Assembly (NCBI RefSeq): GCF_031760065.1
Contig: NZ_CP134500.1
Location: 2,666,001-2,730,000, forward strand
Direction of reading: 5' to 3'
From: Streptomyces durocortorensis
Lineage (GTDB): Bacteria; Actinomycetota; Actinomycetes; Streptomycetales; Streptomycetaceae
DNA length: 64,000 bases
Under the pieces are notes generated by a model. It was not told where the DNA came from, made no database searches, and saw nothing but the letters and a program-made list of their open reading frames with translations. A program made the translations under genes and the position numbers. This document shows positions 38,508 through 45,849 of this stretch, one piece after another. Position 1 is the first letter of the stretch. Every line of letters starts with the position of its first letter.

Positions 38508-40754
38508 TCAGCCCGGCGCGACCGTGCCGTCCGTCAGGCCGTCGTACATCCCCTGGACCAGCAGCCCGCCGAGCCGCCCCGCCGTCCGCAGTGCGTCCTC
38601 GAAGGCGGCCAGGGCGCGGAACCGCTCCCCGTACCGCTGCTGTTCGGCCAGCGGCAGCCGGGGCAGCTGGAGGCGTCGGGCGTCCAGCCGGGCGGCGGTG
38701 GAGGCATAGCTGCTGGCCTGTCGGTTGTTGGCGGTGCCGCGCAGGAACCCGGCGAGGAACCACGGGTCGAGGGCGGCCGGATCGGGCCGCAGCAGCTGGA
38801 GGTTGCGGCCCAGGGCTGCGCCCGCGTCGGCCTCGTCGACGACCCGGACGACGGCCCCGCCGCCGAGCACGGGCACGACGACGTCACCGGGTTCGAGCAG
38901 GACGGGTTCGTCGGGGGCGGAGGGCGTTGCGGGGGCGGAGGGCGTTGCGGGGTCGACGGTTCCGGTTCCGGTTCCGGCGGGGGCGGCCGGGGTTCCGGTG
39001 AGGACGTCGTGCTCAGTGAGGACGGGCCCCCCGCCGCCGCCCGGGAAGGCATTGCCGGTGCGCAGCGACAGCGCCCCGGCGCGGGCGAGTTCGCCGACGG
39101 TGGTCAGCGGGCGGCGGGCGGGGGCCGAGGGCTCGGCGGGCGGTGGAGTGAGGCGCGCGGTCAGCCGGAGCGTCTCGGCGAGCTGCTCCCGTACCTCTCC
39201 GAGTCCGGACGCGCCTCCGGGCGCGGGCCGTGGCAGATGGCGGGCCGGGGTCAGGTCCACATCGTCGTCGAGGAGGGCGACCACGGGCACGACGCGGCTG
39301 ACGCCCGGAAGGTCCGCCCGGTCGCGCCAGGCGTCGAGCACGGCGGTGTGCACGGCGGGCCAGTCGAGCCGGTCGCGCCCACCGCCGCCCACCGCCTTGC
39401 CGGGCCCGGCGCCCGGGTCAGCGGCGGAGCCCGCGGGGTCGGCGGTGTCGACCAGGAGCAGGTCCGCACCGGCCCGGACGTCGGCCTCCGGCCTGCGCAG
39501 GACCCAGAGGTGGAGCGGAATGCCGTACGGGGGCGCCGCCCCGGCCGGGAGGGCGATCACCGCGCGGAGGGCTCCCCGGCGCAGGAGATCGGCGCGGATG
39601 CGGCGGCCGGAGCGCCGGGAGGCGGCGGCGGGCGGCATCAGCAGGACGGCGGTGCCGCCGTCGCGCAGGCGGGCCAGGGCGTGCTGGACCCAGGCGAGTT
39701 CGGACTCGGTGCGGGCGGGGAAGCCGTACTCCCAGCGCGGGTCGTAGGCCAGTTCGTCGTGGCCCCAGTTGCGTTCGTTGAAGGGCGGGTGGCAGAGCAC
39801 CGTGTCGGCGGCGAGCCCGGGGAACGCGTCGGCGCGCAGGGTGTCGCCGGTGCGCACGACCCGGGCAGGGGCGTCCCCCCCGGGACCGTCGCCGTACAGC
39901 ACCAGGCGCAGCGCGGTCAGGGCGGCGAGGGCGGGGTCGGCCTCCTGGGCGTACAAGGCCGCGGGGCCGTCGACCGCGCGGAGCAGGGCGCCGGTCCCGG
40001 CAGCCGGGTCGAGGACCGTACGGACGGACTGCCTGCCGCCGGGAGCCCGCCCCGGTTCCTTCGCGGGGGTGGCCAGGGCGGCCATCAGCGCGGCGAGATG
40101 CGGCGGAGTCAGCGTGTACTGACGGGGGTTGGCGTCGAGCTGCCGCCCGAGCAGGAACTCGAAGACCTGCCCCGCCCCGATCCCGGCGGCCAGTTCGGCG
40201 GCCGCGCGCAGGAGCGGTACGGACGGCAGGAGGGCGCTCGCGGTGGGGATCTGAACAACACGGTCTGTGTGAACAACACGGTCAGTGTGAACAACACGGT
40301 CGGTATGCACAGCACGGTCAGTGTGCACAGCACGGTCGGCCTCGGGCTCCGGAGCGGCCGGGCCGAGGCGGTCCGCGAGGACGTGCTCCAGGGCGTGCGG
40401 CAGGAGGGCGGCCATCCGCTCGTCGGGGGCGGCGGTGAGCTCCAGCCAGGCGGTGGGCCGGTCACGGACGAGCAGCAGGGCGCAGCCGGTGTGGATCAGT
40501 GCCTCGACGGCCCCTGCCGGGTGTCCGGCCGCCTGCTGCCAGACCCGCTCGCGGAGGGGGACCTCAGCAAGTTTCCCCTGGTCGCGCAGCCACTGCTCGA
40601 CCTCGGGCAGCGAGAAGGACGGACTGGCGCCGGTGCCACCGACGGGCTGGGGGAAATCGGCGTGGCGGCGGCGCCAGTTACTGACGGCGGCACGCCCCAC
40701 CCCCGCGAGCCGCGCGATCCCGGCCGCGGTGACCTCGGTCGAGTTCTCCGGCAC
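38508..40754 (-). CDS. Orphan N6-adenine DNA methylase-like protein with HTH and specificity-like tail
   Basis: A 748-residue protein. Residues 8-60 are a helix-turn-helix (A-G-I-A-R-L-A-G-V-G-R-A-A-V-S-N-W-R). A disordered segment 139-168 holds five copies of a hexapeptide (D-R-(A/V)-V-H-T). The methylase core follows: D-P-A-A-G-T-G-A (249-256, SAM motif I) and C-H-P-P-F-N at 321-326, where active N6 enzymes have N-P-P-F/Y or D-P-P-Y. The last 180 residues resemble an HsdS half (L-P-L-A-E-Q-Q-R-Y). No restriction gene is near. GTG 40754 follows GGGAGAG. Related proteins occur at this place in other streptomycetes; activity unproven. Confidence 0.78.
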   Translation of the reverse strand: MPENSTEVTAAGIARLAGVGRAAVSNWRRRHADFPQPVGGTGASPSFSLPEVEQWLRDQGKLAEVPLRERVWQQAAGHPAGAVEALIHTGCALLLVRDRPTAWLELTAAPDERMAALLPHALEHVLADRLGPAAPEPEADRAVHTDRAVHTDRVVHTDRVVHTDRVVQIPTASALLPSVPLLRAAAELAAGIGAGQVFEFLLGRQLDANPRQYTLTPPHLAALMAALATPAKEPGRAPGGRQSVRTVLDPAAGTGALLRAVDGPAALYAQEADPALAALTALRLVLYGDGPGGDAPARVVRTGDTLRADAFPGLAADTVLCHPPFNERNWGHDELAYDPRWEYGFPARTESELAWVQHALARLRDGGTAVLLMPPAAASRRSGRRIRADLLRRGALRAVIALPAGAAPPYGIPLHLWVLRRPEADVRAGADLLLVDTADPAGSAADPGAGPGKAVGGGGRDRLDWPAVHTAVLDAWRDRADLPGVSRVVPVVALLDDDVDLTPARHLPRPAPGGASGLGEVREQLAETLRLTARLTPPPAEPSAPARRPLTTVGELARAGALSLRTGNAFPGGGGGPVLTEHDVLTGTPAAPAGTGTGTVDPATPSAPATPSAPDEPVLLEPGDVVVPVLGGGAVVRVVDEADAGAALGRNLQLLRPDPAALDPWFLAGFLRGTANNRQASSYASTAARLDARRLQLPRLPLAEQQRYGERFRALAAFEDALRTAGRLGGLLVQGMYDGLTDGTVAPG
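40253..40342. repeat. Five 18-bp tandem repeats inside the methylase gene
   Basis: Five head-to-tail copies of an 18-base unit (GAACAACACGGTCTGTGT and variants) encode the repeated hexapeptide D-R-(A/V)-V-H-T between the HTH and the methylase core. The length is a multiple of three, so copy-number changes keep the frame. Confidence 0.9.
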
Positions 40755-40975
40755 TGGCTCTCTCCCTGGTCTGTCCACGTAGTACGTCCGCGCACTGCCT
40801 GCCCGCGAGCATAGCGACTCTCCCGCACCACACCCACAAAGACCATTACCCAACCCGTCACTCGTGAACCGTGTTGACTCGGTTCACAGCTTCTGTTGTT
40901 ATTGACCCGTCCTCACCGGGCCACTTCCGCTCACTCTGTTCGGCGCCCCGCGCCCCTCTCCCCGGAGCCCTGACC

Positions 40976-41707
40976 ATGCGTCTCATCACCCGCATTTCCG
41001 TCAACACCGTCTGCGCGCTGTCGCTGTTCGGCCTCGCCGCATGCGGCGCGGGCTCCGGGCCAGAGGAGACCGGGCCGTTCGCGAACCAGTCGGGGCCGGA
41101 GGTCGCCAACAAGGCCCTCACGGCCACGAGCAAGGTGAAGTCCCTGCGGATCGGCCTCGACATGACCACCTCCGACGGCCGGATCAAGGCCGACTTCGCC
41201 ACAAGCCTGGGCGGCGACTGCACGGGGACCATGAGCATGGGCGGTACGGGCACGATGGAGGTCATCAAGACCGGCGACAGGGTCTACACGAAGCTCGACG
41301 AGGCCCTGTTGCGCGAACAGGGGAAGGGTGAGCCGAAGGCCGACATCGACGCGGCGGTCAAGCTGATAGCGGGCCGCTGGATGGAGTCGAAGGCCTCGGA
41401 CCCGGACGCCGAGGAAGCGACCGAGTTCTGCGATCTGAAGGCCATCCTGAAGGAGTTCGAGGCGACCGACAACGCCGCTCGCAAGGTGGGCCCCTCGGAG
41501 GTGACGGGCAAGCCGGCCCTGCGCCTCACGGAGAAGGACGGCAAGGAGACGTTCACCTTCGACGTCGCCGCCGAGGGCGAGCCGTATCTCCTGCGCGTCA
41601 CGTCCAAGGGCGGCGAGGAACCGATGACGATGAACCTCTCCGACTTCGACGTGCCGGTCGTGGCGAAGAAGCCCGCCGCGAAGGACATGGTCGACCTGGA
41701 GGGCTGA
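40976..41707 (+). CDS. LprG/LppX-like lipoprotein
   Basis: A 243-residue lipoprotein. The signal ends in L-F-G-L-A-A-C-G with the lipidated Cys. The mature part has the strand-rich pattern of LppX/LprG-type proteins: S-K-V-K-S-L-R-I-G-L-D-M near the start, T-M-S-M-G-G-T-G-T-M-E-V-I, and V-T-G-K-P-A-L-R-L-T. Relatives bind lipids or are of unknown role on the outer face of the membrane. ATG 40976 has GGAG upstream; the frame is open back to 40871. Divergent from the methylase gene. Confidence 0.8.
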   Translation: MRLITRISVNTVCALSLFGLAACGAGSGPEETGPFANQSGPEVANKALTATSKVKSLRIGLDMTTSDGRIKADFATSLGGDCTGTMSMGGTGTMEVIKTGDRVYTKLDEALLREQGKGEPKADIDAAVKLIAGRWMESKASDPDAEEATEFCDLKAILKEFEATDNAARKVGPSEVTGKPALRLTEKDGKETFTFDVAAEGEPYLLRVTSKGGEEPMTMNLSDFDVPVVAKKPAAKDMVDLEG

Positions 41708-41729
41708 GGCTCAGGTCGACCTGGAGGGC
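41690..41729. repeat. 15-bp direct repeat across the lipoprotein stop
   Basis: GTCGACCTGGAGGGC occurs at 41690-41704 (end of the lipoprotein gene) and again at 41715-41729, just outside it. It marks the left edge of the less biased segment with the GNAT gene and the transposase remnant. Confidence 0.8.
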
Positions 41730-42039
41730 CAGGCAGTGTCCGGCGGATCATGAGGCCGTAGGGGCTGACCGTGAATACCGACCTCTGGCGTCCTGAGGTC
41801 TGGATATGCGTCGGGGCCGTGACGTGATCCGTCCGGGCTGGTGCGCCGGATGCCCGCGGTATCCGGCGCGCCCGGCAGTCGACCGGCGGCTGGGCGCAGG
41901 GGCGGCTCAGCGATGCGCCGCGCGCTACGCGGCAATTCAGCGTTTGGGATCTGCGACGATCATCCCGCCCCGCCGCGTGCCGCGGTAGCGGCGTAAAACG
42001 CGTTGCGCCGGCTGTGGGTGGACCGCGAGGATCGGGAGC
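41708..42039. other. Atypical gene-free segment before the GNAT gene
   Basis: About 330 bases with weaker third-base bias than the neighbours and no convincing gene. It begins with the second copy of the 15-bp repeat and a GGCAGTGTCCGGCGGATCA stretch that may be an insertion-sequence end (uncertain). Confidence 0.45.
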
Positions 42040-42531
42040 ATGCCGCCCGTGAAGATCGAGATCCGGCCTTACGCCAACGATGACTGGGACGCGATCGCGC
42101 GAATTCACGATGCCGCGCGCCTTGACGAGTTGCGCGATTCCGCCGGTGTCGAGGCATTCCTGACGCTCGCGCAGACCGCTGAGCAGGAGGGGCTGTTCGA
42201 CGGCCAGTTGTGGGTGGCGGAGGCCGACGGGAGCGTAGCCGCTTTCGTCGCGCTCGATGACGACGAGGTCACCTGGCTGTACGTCGACCCGCAGCGCTAC
42301 CGACAGGGAATCGGCAGGGCACTGCTGCGCCACGCACTTGCCGCTGCCGGCCCGAGGGTTGAAGTCACCGTGCTCGACGGCAACCCAGCCGCCGAGGCGC
42401 TCTACGCCAGTGAGGGATTCGTCGTCACAGAGACCCGGACCGGCGCACTGGTCGGCAATGAGGCGTTCACCGCCACCGGCCACATCATGCACCGCGACAC
42501 CACGACGGCACCCACCAGCGTCACTGGCTGA
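42040..42531 (+). CDS. GNAT-family N-acetyltransferase
   Basis: A 163-residue enzyme that transfers acetyl from acetyl-CoA. It has the acetyl-CoA loop Q-R-Y-R-Q-G-I-G-R-A-L-L (motif A), V-T-V-L-D-G-N and A-L-Y-A-S-E-G-F (motif B). Substrate unknown. ATG 42040 follows GGGAG. Its codon use is less G/C-biased than the neighbours, and a transposase remnant lies downstream, so it was probably gained horizontally. Confidence 0.88.
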   Translation: MPPVKIEIRPYANDDWDAIARIHDAARLDELRDSAGVEAFLTLAQTAEQEGLFDGQLWVAEADGSVAAFVALDDDEVTWLYVDPQRYRQGIGRALLRHALAAAGPRVEVTVLDGNPAAEALYASEGFVVTETRTGALVGNEAFTATGHIMHRDTTTAPTSVTG

Positions 42532-42574
42532 TTCAAGTCTTCTCACGGCCCAACCCTGCTGCGGGGACAAGGGC

Positions 42575-42700
42575 CCTACTGATGAACTGTCCGGCGGGCC
42601 GGTCGAGGAACCAGACGATTGAGGCCGTGCCGGGTGAGGACACGGTGCACCGTCGAGGCGGGCAGGCCGAGGACCGGCCCGAGTCGTACGGGTCCGAACC
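42575..42700 (-). pseudogene. Remnant of an IS481-family transposase
   Basis: The minus strand encodes L-G-L-P-A-S-T-V-H-R-V-L-T-R-H-G-L-N-R-L, the helix-turn-helix end of IS481-type transposases, preceded by F-G-P-V-R-L-G-P-V. After a frame change it continues L-D-R-P-A-G-Q-F-I, where intact copies have W-x-D-R-P-T-G-R. The DDE core is absent. A decayed fragment, not an active element. Confidence 0.8.
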
Positions 42701-42811
42701 TCCACCACACACGGGGGCCTTCGCCATGATCAAGCCCGACCAGCGTCAACAACGCCCGTGATCAACGCACCCAGGGCCCGGAGCGGCCCGGAGCGGTGAA
42801 GGGCCCCGCCC

Positions 42812-43558
42812 TCACACCCGGTGGCGCACCCAGACGTTGGGCTCGGTGTACACCGCGTACCCGTGCGCGAGCGCGCAGTGCACCGGGACCAGCGCCCCCG
42901 GCACCTCCACCGGCCCGTCCGTGTCGAACGGGAGACCGGTCCACTCCCGCCACTGCGCGAGGGAGCCGCTCACCGTCATCGACACCGGCGCGACCGAGTC
43001 CACCAACCCGCCCGCCCGGACATGGACCCGCAGCCACGGGTCCTCGGGCAGCCCGTCCTCGGGCCGGGTGCGCCGGACGTACTCCTCCATCGGCAGTGCG
43101 GCCCGCAGATGCTTGCCGCTCGGCCGGACCGGGGCGACGACCTCCCGGAAGCCGAGCCGCTCCGCGTTGGCCCGCACAGCCGCGAGCATGCGCCCCGATA
43201 TGCCCCGCCCCTGGCGGCCGGTGGCCACCGTGATCTCGATCGCGCCGACGGTGTCGGGGGTCCGCCCGCGCCGCAGGTCCGAGAACGCCCACAGCAGCAT
43301 CCGGTCCCAGCCGCCGACGGGCAGCTCCCCGCGCCCGGGAGCGTCCAGGGCGAAGGGGACGCTGTAGGCACGGGCGACCACCGCGCCCTCCTGGTCGGTG
43401 GCGACCAGAACGTACTGCGGGAACTCGACGGCGATCCGCGGGAAGTTGGCCCAGCCGACGATGTCCTCCAGCACGAACTCCGGCCAGGTGTCCGGCATCC
43501 GGTCCAGGGCGGCGGCGAGTTCGGGGCGCTCGGCAAGCGTGGTGATGTTCAGCTCCAT
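42812..43558 (-). CDS. GNAT-like N-acetyltransferase
   Basis: A 248-residue protein. Its centre contains the acetyl-CoA binding pattern A-T-G-R-Q-G-R-G-I-S-G-R-M-L and R-A-N-A-E-R-L-G-F-R-E-V-V-A-P-V-R-P. The N-terminal part (L-D-R-M-P-D-T-W-P-E-F-V-L-E-D) and the C-terminal W-V-R-H-R-V extend beyond the core domain. Substrate unknown. ATG 43558, with a weak AAGGTC upstream. Confidence 0.8.
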   Translation of the reverse strand: MELNITTLAERPELAAALDRMPDTWPEFVLEDIVGWANFPRIAVEFPQYVLVATDQEGAVVARAYSVPFALDAPGRGELPVGGWDRMLLWAFSDLRRGRTPDTVGAIEITVATGRQGRGISGRMLAAVRANAERLGFREVVAPVRPSGKHLRAALPMEEYVRRTRPEDGLPEDPWLRVHVRAGGLVDSVAPVSMTVSGSLAQWREWTGLPFDTDGPVEVPGALVPVHCALAHGYAVYTEPNVWVRHRV

Positions 43559-43723
43559 GATGCCGACCTTAGAAGGCCGTCACCCGCCCGACCAGCGACT
43601 TTCCGTGCCGTCGGCGCCCGGCCGCGAGCACGGCCCGCCCGGCCGACCGGAACCGTGAGGTGCACATGCCGCGTCCCCACCCGTGACTTCGTACCCGCGC
43701 GTCACCCGACGAGGAGCAGCACC

Positions 43724-44380
43724 ATGACCCAGCCAGGCAGTACACCGCCCCGCCCCCGGAGAGCTGCCGGGTGCCTGCAGAGCCTGGTGGTACTCGCGGT
43801 GATGCTCGGACTGGCATACGGCGCGTCCAAGGTCTTCGGCGACGACTCCTCGAAGTCCTCGTCGTCCTCGTCCTCTTCCGCCTCGGACGGCAAGGGCGGT
43901 TCGTGGGAGGTCGGCGACTGCGGAGGTCCGGACCCCGACAACAAGCCGGACGGCTACCGCGCCTTCGACTGCGACGAGTCCGGAGCGACGTTCAAGGCGC
44001 TGGAGATCAAGCCCGCGAGCATCATGCCCAACGCCATCCAGTGCCCGGCCGGAACGGACCTGATCATTCAGGTCTCCCGGGTCTTCGGCTCCGGCGACGA
44101 CAAGAAGGCCGGCGGCATCCCCACCAACACTGTCTGCGGCCGGAACCTGTCCGGGGACCACCCCGGCGACGCGGGTGCCGGTGGCGGCCAGTTGGTGGAG
44201 GGCGACTGCGTGACGTCGACCGCCAAGGAGATCGCCTGCGCCTCGGCCGGGTCGGACGCCTTCAAGGTCCTCGCCCTGGTCAAGGAGAAGGAGGAGTGCC
44301 CCGCGGCGACGACGGAACCCATGCAGCTGATGATGGCGATGGGCAGGCCGTACGACGTGATCTGCGGCGGAAAGGCCTAG
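43724..44380 (+). CDS. LppU-like secreted/membrane-anchored Cys-rich protein
   Basis: A 218-residue protein. One membrane helix (residues 17-36) follows a Pro/Arg-rich start; then a run of Ser (S-S-S-S-S-S-S-S) and an extracellular region with two related halves, each with paired Cys: V-G-D-C-G-G-P ... F-D-C-D-E-S ... C-P-A-G-T-D and V-E-G-D-C-V-T-S ... A-C-A-S-A ... E-E-C-P-A-A-T. This is the LppU/SCO3897-like pattern of actinobacteria, function unknown. ATG 43724 follows GAGGAG. Confidence 0.75.
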   Translation: MTQPGSTPPRPRRAAGCLQSLVVLAVMLGLAYGASKVFGDDSSKSSSSSSSSASDGKGGSWEVGDCGGPDPDNKPDGYRAFDCDESGATFKALEIKPASIMPNAIQCPAGTDLIIQVSRVFGSGDDKKAGGIPTNTVCGRNLSGDHPGDAGAGGGQLVEGDCVTSTAKEIACASAGSDAFKVLALVKEKEECPAATTEPMQLMMAMGRPYDVICGGKA

Positions 44381-44440
44381 GAGTCATTCCGGCGGGGCCA
44401 CGGGACCGTGACCCCGCCGGACGAAGGCCGCGCGGACGGC

Positions 44441-45214
44441 TCAGCCCCCGCACTGGGCGAGCATGGCCTCCTTGTCCGCCGCAGTGACGGGGAGTTCGTA
44501 CTTCAGCGAGACCTGGGCGAACCGCACCGCGTACGAGCAGCGGACCGGCTTGTACGGCGGCAGCCAGGAGGCGGGGCCGGAGTCGCGCTTGGCGTTGTTG
44601 GCCGGGCCGTCCACCGGGAGGAGGTTGAGCGGGTCGTTGGCGATCTGCTCCCGCTTGGTGTCGTTCCAGCGGGCGGCGCCCATCTGCCAGTTGTAGGACA
44701 GCGGCATCACATGGTCTATCTGCACCGCGGTCGCCTGCTGCTTGCGCCAGTCGATGCTCCGGCCGGTGTAGGGGTCCTTGAGCTTCATCGAGACGACGAC
44801 GCAGTCGGAGCCCGACCGGTGCTCGATGTCCTTGCCGTCCCGGGCGAGCAGGTCGTTACGGGTGTCGCAGCCGTTCCGGGCGAGCGGGATGCCGTCGATC
44901 CCGTCCTTCCAGGCGGAGCCGAACTTCTTCCGCTCGTACCCGGTCTTCGGGCCTCGCCCCTTGGTGGCCACCTTCTCGATGACCTTGCGCGCGGCAGCCC
45001 GGTCCGCGTCGGTGGTGAGGGGGGCCAGGCCCGGCTTCGTACCGTCGGGGTTGTCCAGCGGGCTGGCGCCGAAGCCCTCGGCGGACTGCGCCCCGCCGCT
45101 GCCCCCATCCTCCTCGGCCGCGAGGTCGCCGGGGTTGCACCCGGCCAGGGCGAGCACGACGAGGGCACTGAGGGCGGGCAGGGCCGCTGTTCGGTACGTA
45201 CGGGGAGCTATCAC
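44441..45214 (-). CDS. Secreted HNH-type nuclease lipoprotein
   Basis: A 257-residue exported protein. The signal ends in L-A-L-A-G-C-N (lipobox). The C-terminal half has the HNH-like pattern: V-Q-I-D-H-V-M-P-L (Asp-His), N-D-P-L-N-L-L-P-V, N-N-A-K-R-D-S-G-P-A-S-W-L-P-P. Relatives degrade nucleic acid outside the cell. GTG 45214 is preferred as it gives a compact signal; the frame is open further upstream. It converges on the LppU-like gene. Confidence 0.85.
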   Translation of the reverse strand: MIAPRTYRTAALPALSALVVLALAGCNPGDLAAEEDGGSGGAQSAEGFGASPLDNPDGTKPGLAPLTTDADRAAARKVIEKVATKGRGPKTGYERKKFGSAWKDGIDGIPLARNGCDTRNDLLARDGKDIEHRSGSDCVVVSMKLKDPYTGRSIDWRKQQATAVQIDHVMPLSYNWQMGAARWNDTKREQIANDPLNLLPVDGPANNAKRDSGPASWLPPYKPVRCSYAVRFAQVSLKYELPVTAADKEAMLAQCGG

Positions 45215-45345
45215 GTGGAGCCATCCTGACGGGCCTGACTGGCCTGGCGGGGAGAAACCGGACGCGGAGAATCCTATGGGCGTCTGCCCCGCCGTGGACG
45301 CGTTCATGACCGGCCCCGGCCGGGCGGCGGCTCCGCGCCGTGGGT

Positions 45346-45560
45346 TCAGCCGGATTCCGGGGTGCACTCGTACTGCACCTCGTACAGATGCCCCGCCTTG
45401 ACCATCACCGTGGCTTCGACGGTCCGGTCGTGGTCGCTGAACACCACCCGCAGGGTGCGCAGGACCGGCAGGTCTCCTGGGAGGCGGAGCAGGCGGTACC
45501 GATCCTGCGTCGCGACGCGGGCCGAGACTCGGTCCACGCTGAGCCGGGGCGGGGTAGCCG
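45346..45560 (-). pseudogene. Remnant of a GntR/HutC regulator (UTRA C-terminus)
   Basis: The minus strand encodes V-D-R-V-S-A-R-V-A-T ... L-L-R-L-P-G-D-L-P-V-L-R-T-L-R-V-V-F ... V-E-A-T-V-M-V-K-A, the closing part of a UTRA ligand-binding domain of HutC-type GntR regulators. The helix-turn-helix half is absent and the frame runs upstream into tandem repeats. Confidence 0.75.
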
Positions 45561-45590
45561 GGCGAGGCCAGGAGCGTGGGCGTGCCACCC

Positions 45591-45640
45591 GTGCACCGTC
45601 ATCCGACCCTGATCCGTGCACCGTCATCCGATCCTGATCT
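45591..45640. repeat. 25-bp tandem duplication
   Basis: Two copies of a 25-base unit beginning GTGCACCGTCATCCGA (45591-45615 and 45616-45640), differing at two bases. It lies between the GntR and HATPase remnants. Confidence 0.9.
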
Positions 45641-45780
45641 CGTACCGCAGCCGGAGGACTACAGCTGCTCAGGGCGCGGTCTGTTCCTCGTCAGTGAACT
45701 CGCCGCGGACTTCGGCATCGACCACCACGTCGTGGGCGAGACGGTCCGGGCCGCGTTCAAGCTGCCCTCGGCGCCCTCGC
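45640..45780 (+). pseudogene. Remnant of an HATPase_c_2 anti-sigma-type ATP-binding protein
   Basis: The plus strand encodes G-R-G-L-F-L-V-S-E-L-A-A-D-F-G-I-D ... G-E-T-V-R-A-A-F, matching the last part (G2 box and closing strand) of RsbW-like HATPase proteins, which read G-R-G-L-x-L-V ... W-G ... G-K-T-V-W-A. The N-terminal ATP-binding N box is missing. Confidence 0.7.
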
Positions 45781-45794
45781 GGGCCGCACCAGCG

Positions 45795-45832
45795 CATCGG
45801 GCCTTGCCGGACCGGTCCGGCAAGGCCCGATG
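45795..45832 (-). terminator. Terminator of mfd
   Basis: A perfect 38-base inverted repeat (CATCGGGCCTTGCCGGACC and its complement with no gap; the loop forms from the central bases), lying 18 bases after the mfd stop. Confidence 0.85.
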
Positions 45833-45849
45833 GGGTCTGGAACCCGGAC

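Noticed and set aside
40253..40342. Tandem repeats as a possible CRISPR array
   Set aside because: Units are 18 bases, contiguous without spacers, and encode a peptide repeat; no cas genes are present.
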